From assembly GCF_900105905.1 (NCBI RefSeq), contig NZ_FNSV01000005.1, positions 8,025,501-8,089,500 of the forward strand: DNA of 64,000 nt, given 5' to 3'. Positions within the stretch are counted from its first letter, which is position 1, and the number at the start of each line of letters is the position of its first letter. Made by a program: the position numbers and the translations under genes. Positions 41,595 to 50,173 of the stretch are shown here, piece after piece. Origin of the DNA: Rhodococcus koreensis. Its GTDB lineage: Bacteria; Actinomycetota; Actinomycetes; Mycobacteriales; Mycobacteriaceae. The notes under the pieces were generated by a model, which saw only the letters and a program-made list of their open reading frames with translations, made no database searches and was not told the origin of the DNA.

Positions 41595-42629
41595 GTGGAC
41601 ATTCGTGCCGGGAGCCGGGAGAGCCTGCGTCACCACGGAGACGTGGATGCGGGGCCCGGACTCCTCGATTTCGCAGTCAACGTGCAAGGTGACGGGCCAC
41701 CGGACTGGCTGCGCCTCCGCCTCGCCGACGCGCTGGCGCACCTGGGCACCTACCCGACGGTCGCGGCCGATCTCGCGGCCCGGACCGCGGTGGCGTCCCG
41801 GCACGGCCGGACACCCGAGGAGGTGCTGCTGCTCGCCGGGGGGGCCGAGGGGTTCTCCCTGCTGCCGCGGCTCGGAGTCCGGGAGGCGGCGCTGATCCAC
41901 CCGTCGTTCACCGAACCGGAGTGGGCGCTGCGGGAGGCGCAGGTGCCGGTCACACAGGTGCTGCTCGGCGACCCGTACGTCCTCGACTCGGCGACGGTCC
42001 CGGAATCGGCCGACCTGGTCGTGATCGGCAACCCGACCAACCCGACGTCGGTACTGCACCCCGCCGAGGCGATCCTGCGGTTGCGCCGACCGGGCCGGAT
42101 CGTCGTCGTCGACGAGGCGTTCATGGACGCGGTCCCGGACGAGGGCGAGTCGCTGGCCGGTCGCGCACTGCCCGACGTGCTGGTGCTCCGCAGTCTCACC
42201 AAGACGTGGGCGCTGGCGGGACTGCGCTGCGGGTACGCGCTCGGGGCCCCCGAGATCCTCGAACGACTGCAGGTGGGACGGGCGCACTGGCCGGTGGGCA
42301 GTCTGCAGGTGGAGGCGATCGCCGCGTGCAGCGAACCGCAGGCCGTCGCCGCCGCCCGCGACCACGCCGTCGTGCTGGGCGAGTGGCGCGAAGACATGGT
42401 CCGGCGGCTGACCGGGATCGGCGTCGCCGTGCACCGGCCCGCCGCCGCGCCGTTCCTGCTGCTCCGCCTGCCGGACGGCGAACTGATGCGCAAGCACCTG
42501 CGCGAACGGGGCATTGCTGTACGCCGCTGCGACACGTTCCCCGGACTCGGACCGGACCTCCTCCGCGTCGCGGTGCGCCCCGCGGAGCAGACCGCCGTGC
42601 TCGTCGACGCGATGAAGGAGATCCTGTGA
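41595..42629 (+). CDS. cobC: CobC-like PLP-dependent aminotransferase/decarboxylase
   Basis: A fold-type I PLP enzyme related to L-threonine-O-3-phosphate decarboxylase (CobC/CobD) and histidinol-phosphate aminotransferase. The 344-residue protein has the SLTKTWALAGLRCGY motif with the Schiff-base lysine, the NPTNPTSVL asparagine loop and VVVDEAFMDAVP aspartate site. It probably supplies aminopropanol phosphate for cobalamin synthesis, since cobD is about 3 kb away. Starts at GTG 41595, divergent from ptkA. The next gene starts in a GTGA overlap. Confidence 0.85.
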   Translation: MDIRAGSRESLRHHGDVDAGPGLLDFAVNVQGDGPPDWLRLRLADALAHLGTYPTVAADLAARTAVASRHGRTPEEVLLLAGGAEGFSLLPRLGVREAALIHPSFTEPEWALREAQVPVTQVLLGDPYVLDSATVPESADLVVIGNPTNPTSVLHPAEAILRLRRPGRIVVVDEAFMDAVPDEGESLAGRALPDVLVLRSLTKTWALAGLRCGYALGAPEILERLQVGRAHWPVGSLQVEAIAACSEPQAVAAARDHAVVLGEWREDMVRRLTGIGVAVHRPAAAPFLLLRLPDGELMRKHLRERGIAVRRCDTFPGLGPDLLRVAVRPAEQTAVLVDAMKEIL

Positions 42630-43765
42630 ACCCGGTGCGTCTCGCCGACGTGATCGCGACCCTGGACGCGGCCTACCCGCCCGCCCTCGCCGAGTCGTGG
42701 GACTCCGTCGGCCTCGTGTGCGGCGACCCCGACGACACGGTGGCGACGGTGACGGTCGCGGTCGATCCGACCGCCGCGGTGGTCGACGAGGCGATCGCCG
42801 CCGGTGCCGACCTGCTCCTCGTCCACCACCCGCTGCTGCTCCGCGGAGTCGACACCGTTGGCGCCCACACCCCGAAGGGTGCGCTCGTCCACAAGCTGAT
42901 CAAGGCCGGCTGCGCCCTGTTCACAGCGCACACCAACGCCGACTCCGCGGACCCCGGCGTCTCCGACGCCCTCGCGGCGGCGCTCGGGCTCACCGTCACC
43001 GGGCCGATCGAGCCGCAGCCCACCGAGAACCTCGACAAATGGGTGATCCTCGTCCCCGCCGATGACGCCGACACGGTCCGCCGCGCACTGTTCGACGCCG
43101 GCGCCGGACACATCGGCAACTACCGCGACTGCAGCTGGTCCGTCACCGGTCACGGTCAGTTCCTCCCGACCGACGGCGCGAATCCGGCACTCGGCGAGGT
43201 CGGCGCACTCGAACGGGTCGAGGAGAGCCGGGTGGAGGTGATCGCGCCGCGAGCCCTCCGGCCGAAGGTGCTCGCCGCCATGCGCGCCGCCCACCCGTAC
43301 GAGGAGGTCGCGTTCGACGTGTTCGAGACGGCGACGTTCCCCGGCCCCCGCGGACTCGGACGCGTCGGCGAGCTACCCGAACCGCTGACGCTGCGCGACT
43401 TCACCGACCGGGTGGCGGACGCGCTGCCCGCAACCACGTGGGGTGTGCGGGCCGCGGGCGACCCCGAAGCCACGATCCGCACCGTCGCCGTGTGCGGTGG
43501 CTCGGGCGACTCGTTCCTCGACGACGTCGCACGTCTCGGCGTGGACGCCTACGTGACCGCCGATCTGCGACACCACCCGGCCGACGAGCACCTGCGCGCC
43601 GGAGGTCCGGCCCTGATCGACGTCGCGCACTGGGCGAGCGAGCAACCGTGGTGCGAACAGGCGAAGGGCGTGCTCGACACCGCGTTCGCGCACACATCGG
43701 GGTGGCAGGTGCAGGTGTCCGCGGTCCGCACCGATCCGTGGTCGATCAGCGCGCCGCCGTCGTAG
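42626..43765 (+). CDS. Nif3-like dinuclear metal centre protein
   Basis: A 379-residue NIF3/YbgI family protein that forms hexameric toroids binding two metal ions per subunit; a role as a GTP cyclohydrolase I type 2 has been suggested. Family features are LLVHHPLLLRGVDTVG with metal-binding His-His, TAHTNADSADPGVSDALA, and the central insert VEVIAPRALRPKVLAAMRAAHPYEEVAFDV. C-terminal VTADLRHHPADEH supplies further ligands. It overlaps cobC by GTGA at 42626, so it is coupled to it. Then a zinc ribbon gene follows. Confidence 0.9.
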   Translation: MNPVRLADVIATLDAAYPPALAESWDSVGLVCGDPDDTVATVTVAVDPTAAVVDEAIAAGADLLLVHHPLLLRGVDTVGAHTPKGALVHKLIKAGCALFTAHTNADSADPGVSDALAAALGLTVTGPIEPQPTENLDKWVILVPADDADTVRRALFDAGAGHIGNYRDCSWSVTGHGQFLPTDGANPALGEVGALERVEESRVEVIAPRALRPKVLAAMRAAHPYEEVAFDVFETATFPGPRGLGRVGELPEPLTLRDFTDRVADALPATTWGVRAAGDPEATIRTVAVCGGSGDSFLDDVARLGVDAYVTADLRHHPADEHLRAGGPALIDVAHWASEQPWCEQAKGVLDTAFAHTSGWQVQVSAVRTDPWSISAPPS

Positions 43766-43864
43766 CGCCGTCCGGCCGAAACCCGTGATGCGCCGGGGTA
43801 CGGTTGACACCCAGCAATCTGCCGCAGAAGAACCCTTCACAGAAGACAGCAGGAGTTACCACGC

Positions 43865-44602
43865 GTGAACGTCGAACCACAGGTGCAGTCCAAGCTTCTC
43901 GACCTCGCCGGCGTCGATGCGGAGCTGTCGAGGATCGCCCACCGACGCACCGCGCTCCCGGAGCGTCAGGAAGTCGAGCGGCTCGAGGCGGAGCGCGTCA
44001 CCCGTAAGGACGCGGCCGTGGCCGTGGAGATCATCCTCGACGACCTCGACCGCGACATCCGCAAACTCGAAGGCGAAGTCGACGCCGTCCGTCAGCGTGA
44101 GGACCGCGATCGCAAGCTCCTCGAGAGCGGAACGGTCGGATCGAAGCAGCTCACCGAACTCGAACACGAACTCGGCAGCCTCGTCCGCCGTCAGGGACTG
44201 CTCGAGGACGAACTGCTCGAGGTGATGGAACGGCGCGAGGCGTCGCAGTCCGACCACGACCACGCCGGTGCGCAGCTGTCGCAGATCGAGGAAGACCTCA
44301 TCGACGCGTCCCGCCGCCGCGACGACGCCGTCGCCGACCTGGACGCCGCGGAGCAGCGCTGCACCCGGGACCGGGCGGCACTCGCCGACCAGTTCCCCGC
44401 CGACCTGATCACCGTCTACGAGAAGCAGCGCAGCCAGAACGGCGTCGGCGCGGCGCTGCTGCAGGCGCGGCGCTGCGGAGCGTGCCGCATCGAACTCGAC
44501 CGCGGCGAGATCTCCCGCATCACCGGCACCGCACCCGACGTCGTGGTGCGCTGCTCCGAGTGCGGCGCGATCCTGGTGCGCACCAAGGAGTCGGGTCTGT
44601 GA
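43865..44602 (+). CDS. Coiled-coil zinc ribbon protein
   Basis: A 245-residue protein: a long N-terminal coiled coil (residues about 20-190, heptad-rich EL/RR repeats) followed by a C4 zinc ribbon with Cys pairs at CGACRIEL and CSECG. It resembles the CdsZ/zf-RING_7 family and its mycobacterial homologue Rv2229c. Such proteins have been linked to RNA or stress physiology, but the role is unresolved. Start GTG 43865. It overlaps the RNase H gene by 4 bp. Confidence 0.88.
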   Translation: MNVEPQVQSKLLDLAGVDAELSRIAHRRTALPERQEVERLEAERVTRKDAAVAVEIILDDLDRDIRKLEGEVDAVRQREDRDRKLLESGTVGSKQLTELEHELGSLVRRQGLLEDELLEVMERREASQSDHDHAGAQLSQIEEDLIDASRRRDDAVADLDAAEQRCTRDRAALADQFPADLITVYEKQRSQNGVGAALLQARRCGACRIELDRGEISRITGTAPDVVVRCSECGAILVRTKESGL

Positions 44603-45702
44603 GTGTCGGTCGCGTCGTCGTCGAGGCCGACGGTGGATCGCGCGGTAATCCCGGACCCGCGGGCTACGGCACCGTGGTGTTCGCCGCCGCCGACGGCGCC
44701 GTCCTCGCCGAACGCAAGGAAAGCCTCGGCACCGTCACGAACAACGTCGCCGAATACCGGGGGCTGATCGCCGGGCTCGAGGCCGCCGCCGAACTCGGCG
44801 CGTCCGGGGTGGACGTGCGGATGGACTCCAAACTGGTGGTCGAGCAGATGTCCGGGCGCTGGAAGGTCAAACACCCGGACATGATTCCGCTGCAGCGCCG
44901 GGCGTCGGAACTCGCCCGGCAGTTCGATTCCGTGACATACACGTGGATTCCGCGGGCCGAGAACGCGCACGCCGACCGCCTCGCCAACGAGGCCATGGAC
45001 GGTGCCGCCGGTTACGGCGCCGAACCGGAACCCGCCGCCGCGGCGTCGGACAAGCCCACCCCGGCGGCGCCGGGCTGGATGGACACGACCGGCGCCCCGA
45101 CCCGGATGCTGCTGCTCCGGCACGGGCAGACCGTCCTGTCCGTCGACCGGCGGTACTCGGGTCGCGGGAACCCGGCGCTCACCGAGATCGGGCTGGCCCA
45201 GGCGAACGGCGCGGCTTCGCGCTTCGCGGGCAACGACGGCATCGCGGCCGTGGTGTCGTCCCCGCTGGGGCGCGCGCAGCAGACCGCGGCGGCGGCGGCG
45301 AAGGTGCTCGGGCTCCCGGTCACCGTGCACGAGGGCCTCACCGAAACCGACTTCGGCGAGTGGGAGGGCCTCACGTTCAGAGAGGCCGCCGACCGCGACC
45401 CCGAACTGCACCGCAAATGGTTGTCGGACACGTCGGTGCGACCGCCGGCGGGGGAGAGCTTCGACGAGGTCCGGGAGCGGATAGTGAAGGTCCGAGACGA
45501 CCTCACCGCCACCTACGGCGGCTCCACGATTCTCGTCGTCACGCATGTGACCCCGATCAAGACCCTGCTGCAACTGGCGCTCGACGCGGGACCGTCGCTG
45601 CTGTACCGGCTGCACCTGGATCTGGCGTCGCTGAGCATCGCCGAGTTCTACCCCGACGGCGGCTCGTCCGTCCGCCTGGTCAACGACACCTCCCACCTGT
45701 GA
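44599..45702 (+). CDS. Bifunctional RNase HI / acid phosphatase
   Basis: A 367-residue fusion known from M. tuberculosis Rv2228c. Residues 1-140 form an RNase HI domain that cuts the RNA strand of RNA:DNA hybrids (acidic residues in VEADGGSRGNPG, EYRGLIAGLEAA, MDSKL and ENAHADRLAN). A Pro/Ala linker is followed by a histidine phosphatase (phosphoglycerate-mutase-like, alpha-ribazole-phosphatase type) domain with LLLRHGQT and VTHVTP His motifs. The phosphatase half resembles CobC-type enzymes and suits the cobalamin gene neighbourhood. GTG 44599 overlaps the zinc ribbon gene; the stop lies in the 46-bp palindrome. Confidence 0.92.
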   Translation: MSVGRVVVEADGGSRGNPGPAGYGTVVFAAADGAVLAERKESLGTVTNNVAEYRGLIAGLEAAAELGASGVDVRMDSKLVVEQMSGRWKVKHPDMIPLQRRASELARQFDSVTYTWIPRAENAHADRLANEAMDGAAGYGAEPEPAAAASDKPTPAAPGWMDTTGAPTRMLLLRHGQTVLSVDRRYSGRGNPALTEIGLAQANGAASRFAGNDGIAAVVSSPLGRAQQTAAAAAKVLGLPVTVHEGLTETDFGEWEGLTFREAADRDPELHRKWLSDTSVRPPAGESFDEVRERIVKVRDDLTATYGGSTILVVTHVTPIKTLLQLALDAGPSLLYRLHLDLASLSIAEFYPDGGSSVRLVNDTSHL

Positions 45703-45741
45703 GTACTTATTAACCGCCGGCGGTTAATAAGTACTCACAGG
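45696..45741. repeat. 46-bp perfect palindrome spanning both convergent stop codons
   Basis: Two 23-base arms with no spacer, CCTGTGAGTACTTATTAACC and its complement joined by GCCGGC at the centre (45716-45721). It covers the TGA of the RNase H gene (45700-45702) and the TAA of the ArsB-like gene (45710-45712). It would form a very stable hairpin on either strand and may terminate both transcripts; the lack of a T-run makes it unusual as a plain terminator. Confidence 0.85.
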
Positions 45742-46960
45742 CCCAGAGGGCAACAACGGCCGCGAGCAGGGTCAGCGGCGTGGTCACCAGCGCGAGAATC
45801 GTGAAGGTCCGCAGATCCGCGGGCGATCCGGCTCGCGCTGAGACCCGCCGCCACAGCATGATCGCCAGCGACCCCACGTAGGTGAGGTTGGGGCCGAGGT
45901 TCACCCCGAGCAGCATCGCCAGGACGAGGGCGGTCGGCGGGTGGGGTCCGAGCGCCGCCAGCAGGAGCAGTGTGGCGGGGAGGTTGTTCACCAGATTCGC
46001 GGCGACCGCCGCGACGACGGCCATCGTGAGCAGGGCCGCGAACGACGTGTCGGTCGGCAGCCGCGAGCCGATCCAGTCCCCGATCGGGCCGTTCGCGACG
46101 CCGGCGACGACGACGCCGAGGACCAGGACGAACGCGCAGAACCACACGTCGACCGAATACAGGATGCGGCCGAAGTCGGTGCGGCCGTCGCGCAGCGCGA
46201 CGACGCCGAGCACGATCGCCCCCGCCGCCGCCACCCATGCCGGCGCGATTCCCACGAAGCCGGACACCGCGAAACCGACGAGCGTCGCGGCGATGATCGA
46301 CAGTGCGACGGTCGGTGCGGCTGGATCGCGGGCCGGTTCCGGTTCGGCGTCGGGCCGAACCAGGTCGCGGCGGAAGAACATCCGGAACAGGATCAGTTCG
46401 ACGACGATCGCCACCGCCCAGGGCAGCGCCATGACGGCGGTGAAATGGAGAAAGGTCAACCCCGTCGCGGAAAAGGCGATCAGGTTCGTCAGGTTGGAGA
46501 CGGGCAGCAGCGTCGACGCCGTGTTCGACAGGTGAGCCGTGGCATACGAATGGGGGCGCGGATCCATCCGCAGCGAGCGGGCCGTCGCGATCACCGCCGG
46601 CGTCAGCAGCACCACCGTCGCGTCGAGACTCAGCACTGCCGTGGTGAGTGCCGCGGCCCCGAACACGAGCGTCAGCAACCGCTTCGGATCTCCGCGGGCC
46701 CCGCGCCGCAGCCGGGCCGCGATCCAGGTGAACACACCCATCGCGTCCGCGAGGTGCGCGAGGACGAGGATCGCCGCGAGGAACCCGACGGTCGGGGCCA
46801 TCTCGGTCACTTCGTCCCGGGCCTGCGCCGGCGTCACCAGACCGGTGGCCAGGACGATGACGGCGGCCGGTGCGGCCGCGACGATCTCGGGTAACCGGCG
46901 AGGCCGGACGACCGCGAAGACGAGGACCGCGGCGACGAGCGCCACTGCCAGAACAGTCAC
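45710..46960 (-). CDS. ArsB/SLC13-like membrane transporter
   Basis: A 416-residue polytopic protein of the ion-transporter superfamily that includes ArsB and SLC13 transporters. There are about 11 predicted helices. Family segments are PTVGFLAAILVLAHLADAMGVF, SLDATVVLLTPAVIATA, NTASTLLPVSNLTNLIAF (first re-entrant loop), and NLVNNLPATLLLLAALG and MLLGVNLGPNLTYVGSLAIML (second). Its substrate cannot be told; no ars operon is present nearby. It starts 8 bp after the DUF1697 gene and is probably cotranscribed with it. Confidence 0.85.
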   Translation of the reverse strand: MTVLAVALVAAVLVFAVVRPRRLPEIVAAAPAAVIVLATGLVTPAQARDEVTEMAPTVGFLAAILVLAHLADAMGVFTWIAARLRRGARGDPKRLLTLVFGAAALTTAVLSLDATVVLLTPAVIATARSLRMDPRPHSYATAHLSNTASTLLPVSNLTNLIAFSATGLTFLHFTAVMALPWAVAIVVELILFRMFFRRDLVRPDAEPEPARDPAAPTVALSIIAATLVGFAVSGFVGIAPAWVAAAGAIVLGVVALRDGRTDFGRILYSVDVWFCAFVLVLGVVVAGVANGPIGDWIGSRLPTDTSFAALLTMAVVAAVAANLVNNLPATLLLLAALGPHPPTALVLAMLLGVNLGPNLTYVGSLAIMLWRRVSARAGSPADLRTFTILALVTTPLTLLAAVVALWACEYLLTAGG

Positions 46961-46967
46961 CGGCGGG

Positions 46968-47495
46968 TCACTTCAGGAGCTTGAGGAGGGTGCGCAGGTT
47001 CCGCGTGGTGGTGAAGGCCTTGAGTTTGGGAGTGCCGGTGCTCTTGCCGAACTTGCTCTTCAGCGTCATGCCCCGTTCCACCTCCCAGTACAGGACACCG
47101 TCTCCGGCCTGCACGCGTTCGACCTCCGGGTCCAGGTCGTCCCGGATCCCCAGCAGGGTGTCCAGGACCTCGGGGTCGGGAGTCACCAGCACGTACGGGT
47201 GCCAGCCTTCTCGCTCGGGGTCGAACGGGTAGTCGTCGACGATCTTCCGGATCGTGTCGAGGTCGAGGACGAAAACCCAGGCTTCGTAGTGGAAGTCGGC
47301 GCGCAGCGCGGATTCGATCTCGCTCTTCAGCGCGGGGACGTCGTCGCGGTCGGAATCGAACAGCACGTTGCCCGACGCGAGGACGGTCTTCACGTTCTCG
47401 AATCCCAGCTCGGCGAAGGTGCTGCGAAGGTCGGCCATCTTGATGTTGATGCCGCCCACGTTGATACCGCGCAGGAGGGCGGCGTATCGGGTCAT
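46968..47495 (-). CDS. DUF1697 protein
   Basis: A 175-residue DUF1697 family protein, from YAALLRGINVGGINIKMADLRSTFAELGF at the N-terminus and the VLASGNVLFDSD stretch. ATG 47495 is used rather than the upstream in-frame ATG, because it begins directly at the conserved domain. Soluble, unknown function. It lies between the rnpB promoter and the ArsB-like gene. Confidence 0.88.
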   Translation of the reverse strand: MTRYAALLRGINVGGINIKMADLRSTFAELGFENVKTVLASGNVLFDSDRDDVPALKSEIESALRADFHYEAWVFVLDLDTIRKIVDDYPFDPEREGWHPYVLVTPDPEVLDTLLGIRDDLDPEVERVQAGDGVLYWEVERGMTLKSKFGKSTGTPKLKAFTTTRNLRTLLKLLK

Positions 47496-47517
47496 GCTCA
47501 GACCATAGTGCGGCGGC

Positions 47518-47544
47518 ATGACACGTTCGCGCGAACTGTAGGCT
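47518..47544 (+). promoter_or_regulatory. Candidate rnpB promoter
   Basis: TAGGCT (47539-47544) lies 7 bases before the mature 5' end, a suitable -10. ATGACA (47518-47523) could be a -35 with a 15-base spacer. It overlaps the region in front of the divergent DUF1697 gene. Confidence 0.45.
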
Positions 47545-47550
47545 GATCGG

Positions 47551-47993
<443 letters not shown>

Positions 47994-48217
47994 CTCAATC
48001 TTGCGTCTGCGGGATCCGCCGCGTGCGGCTGGAGACCAGGTCACGGCCCTGACTGGCGAGTAACAAACAGACCGGTTAGTGTTTTTCCCGCAGCGGCCCG
48101 ACTGACCCGAATCGGGGTCGATGCCGGGGCCCGTCGTCCACGTCCGTGGGCGATGGGGCCCCTCGCCGACGGTGCCGGAACAGTAGATGTTACTCATAAT
48201 AGCGGTAACATCTGCTC
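47994..48217. other. Gap between rnpB and the 48.2-kb hydrolase
   Basis: About 220 bp. It contains GGTTAGTGTTTTTCCCGC (48072-48089), possibly the rnpB terminator or a promoter element, and a GC-rich stretch. The last 30 bases are the operator-like inverted repeat listed separately. No ORF can be supported. Confidence 0.5.
48185..48213 (+). promoter_or_regulatory. Operator-like inverted repeat ahead of the 48.2-kb hydrolase
   Basis: AGATGTTAC (48185-48193) and GTAACATCT (48205-48213) are perfect 9-bp arms with an 11-base spacer. The spacer contains CATAAT (48195-48200), a good -10, so a bound protein would block transcription. The start codon is 5 bases after the repeat, leaving a leader of about 10 nt. 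Confidence 0.7.
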
Positions 48218-49021
48218 ATGGACTTGCCTCACGACATCGCCGGTTCCGGCCCCACCCTGGTCCTCGTGCACGGGGTGGTGCATCGCAGGCAGGCCTGGAA
48301 CGTCCTGCTCGACCAACTGACCCCCTATCGCCGGGTGGTCACCGTCGACCTTCCCGGGCACGGCGAATCGGCGGCACTCGAAGACGGCGCGGACACGATG
48401 GACCAACTGGTCGAGGAATTGAGCGGGTTCGTCCGCTCGGTGACGCCTGCCGGGGAACGGCCGCACGTTGCAGGAAATTCGCTCGGCGGCTGGCTCTCGC
48501 TCGCCCTCGCCGCTCGCGGCGAGGTCGCCTCGGCCACGGCACTCTCACCGGCAGGCTTCTTCGTCAATCACGCCGATCAGGCCCGCACCATCTACACGTT
48601 CCGCGCTCTGCGCGGAGTCACCCGGGCGCTGGGCCCGAACACTCCGAAGGCGTTGCGATACAAAGCCGTCCGCTATCCCACACTCGCCGCCTTCTTCGCG
48701 CGGCCCAGTCGGGTGCGCTACGAGGACGCCGTGATCGACGCGCAGTCGCTGGCCACGAACGCTCTGGTCGACAAGGGGTTGACGGCCTCGTTCGACCTCC
48801 CGCCGGTCGTCGACGCGACGGTACCGGTCACCGTGGCGTGGGGGCGGCGGGACCTGATCCTGCCCGTCTACCAAGCGCGACGGGTGCGCAGAGTGTTCCC
48901 GCAGGCGCGGATTCTGATCCTGCCCGGCATCGGGCACGTCCCGATGACCGACGACCCGGACCTGATCAGCACGATCCTGCTCGGCGGCAGCGCCGCGAGT
49001 TCCAGCGACTCCCCGAACTGA
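48218..49021 (+). CDS. Alpha/beta hydrolase
   Basis: A 267-residue cytoplasmic alpha/beta hydrolase. Features: VLVHGVVHRRQAW oxyanion region, nucleophile Ser in VAGNSLGGWLSLAL (about residue 88), acid in WGRRDLILP, and His in LPGIGHVPMTDDPD. It fits esterases or C-C hydrolases, no substrate clear. No ribosome binding site is seen and the predicted leader is about 10 nt, suggesting near-leaderless translation. A perfect inverted repeat covers its promoter. Confidence 0.88.
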   Translation: MDLPHDIAGSGPTLVLVHGVVHRRQAWNVLLDQLTPYRRVVTVDLPGHGESAALEDGADTMDQLVEELSGFVRSVTPAGERPHVAGNSLGGWLSLALAARGEVASATALSPAGFFVNHADQARTIYTFRALRGVTRALGPNTPKALRYKAVRYPTLAAFFARPSRVRYEDAVIDAQSLATNALVDKGLTASFDLPPVVDATVPVTVAWGRRDLILPVYQARRVRRVFPQARILILPGIGHVPMTDDPDLISTILLGGSAASSSDSPN

Positions 49022-49023
49022 CC

Positions 49024-49121
49024 GCGCTACCGCGCCTCGGTGACAAATCGGCGCTACCGCGCCTCGGTGACAAATCGGCGCTACCGCGCCTCGGTGACAA
49101 ATCGGCGCTACCGCGCCTCGG
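49024..49121. repeat. 27-bp tandem repeat, about 3.6 copies
   Basis: Unit GCGCTACCGCGCCTCGGTGA + CAAATCG, complete copies at 49024-49050, 49051-49077, 49078-49104, and a partial copy at 49105-49121. The partial copy is the 3' end of the LysE-type gene read on the minus strand (codons GAG GCG CGG TAG), so each copy repeats that stop codon. It separates two convergent genes. Confidence 0.95.
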
Positions 49122-49731
49122 CCACGACGACGGCGCCGAATCCGAAGAGAACGCTTCCGGTGATCCGGTCGAGAACTTTTCGCACCGACGGCTTCTCCAG
49201 CGTGGTGCGTGCGCGGGTCAGCAGGATGCTGTACGCGCCGAGCCAGACGATCCCGAGCAGCCCGTGCACCAGCACCAGCAGGGCCAGGCTCGGGGCGGTC
49301 GGCCAGCCGGGCGGGACGAGCTGGGGGAGCAGGCCGGTGTAGAACACCGCGATCTTGGGGTTCAGGAGGTTGGTCAGGAATCCGGCGCGCCAACTCGACC
49401 CCGAAGACGGCGCCGGCGCCGGCGCGGACGGGGCGGCGTGGGGGCGCGTCCGGCTGCGCCAGAGGGTGGAGACCCCCAGATACACCAGGTACATCCCGCC
49501 GACGATCTTCACGACGGTGTACGCCTCCGCGGAGGCGGCGAGCACGGCACCGAGCCCGACGACGGTCAGCGCGCCCCACACCATCAATCCGGCGACCACG
49601 CCGAACGTGGCCCGCAGCGCGGCGCTGCGCCCGCCGGACAGTCCGGCGCGGGTCACCACCGCCATGTCCGGACCGGGAATCACGGTCAGAAGCCCGAGGA
49701 CCGCGAACGCTGTCACCACCACACCGATCAT
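49108..49731 (-). CDS. LysE/RhtB-family amino acid exporter
   Basis: A 207-residue membrane protein with five to six helices of the LysE/RhtB translocator family. Recognisable parts are IPGPDMAVVTRAGLSGGRSAALRATFGVVAGL at the N-terminus, the KIVGGMYLVYLGVSTLWRSR segment and the AGFLTNLLNPKIAVFYTGLLPQ signature. Exports amino acids or similar small molecules. Its stop codon lies at the edge of the 27-bp tandem repeat. It ends 23 bp before the hadB-like gene, on the same strand. Confidence 0.88.
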   Translation of the reverse strand: MIGVVVTAFAVLGLLTVIPGPDMAVVTRAGLSGGRSAALRATFGVVAGLMVWGALTVVGLGAVLAASAEAYTVVKIVGGMYLVYLGVSTLWRSRTRPHAAPSAPAPAPSSGSSWRAGFLTNLLNPKIAVFYTGLLPQLVPPGWPTAPSLALLVLVHGLLGIVWLGAYSILLTRARTTLEKPSVRKVLDRITGSVLFGFGAVVVAEAR

Positions 49732-49753
49732 CAGCCCAGTATGTGGGGTGTGG

Positions 49754-50173
49754 TCAGCGCAGTGAAATCCACACCTGCGACTTGCCGAGCACGGTGTGCC
49801 CGTCGAACGTGACTGTCAGGTCGATCCTCGCGGTGCCCGCGGATTCGTCGACCTCCGCGGCCTTCGCGACGACCTCGACCACCGCGCCCCGGTCCGGGCC
49901 GACGATCACCGGCTTGGTGAAGCGCGCGCGGTACCCGGTGACCAGTGCCGGATCGCCGAGCCAGTCGACGACGCACTGCGTCGCCAGTCCCAGTGTGAGC
50001 ATGCCGTGGGCCAGCACACCGGGCAGGCCCACTGCGTCCGCGATGTCGTCCCGGTAGTGAATGGAGTTGAAGTCACCGGAGGCTCCGGCGTAGCGGACCA
50101 GGGATTCCCGGGTCACGTGATACCGGGCCTTGGCGACGGTGTCGCCGAGCAGGATTCGTCGCGGGGAGGTCAT
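49754..50173 (-). CDS. MaoC-type dehydratase, HadB-like
   Basis: A 139-residue hot-dog protein with the hydratase-2 motif GDFNSIHYRD giving the catalytic Asp and His (about residues 34-40), as in HadB of the FAS-II beta-hydroxyacyl-ACP dehydratase. It is coupled to the HadA-like gene by an ATGA overlap, the usual arrangement. In mycobacteria the main hadABC cluster follows rpmG elsewhere; this appears to be a paralogous pair without hadC. Substrate may be a beta-hydroxyacyl-ACP or -CoA. Confidence 0.85.
   Translation of the reverse strand: MTSPRRILLGDTVAKARYHVTRESLVRYAGASGDFNSIHYRDDIADAVGLPGVLAHGMLTLGLATQCVVDWLGDPALVTGYRARFTKPVIVGPDRGAVVEVVAKAAEVDESAGTARIDLTVTFDGHTVLGKSQVWISLR

Noticed and set aside
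40865..41602. Second minus-strand frame of equal length over the HAD gene
   Set aside because: It is a shifted-frame shadow with Arg/Pro-rich translation; HAD motifs are only in the other frame.
49024..49121. CRISPR-like short repeat array
   Set aside because: The 27-bp units are directly adjacent with no spacers, and no cas genes are near. It is a plain tandem duplication.
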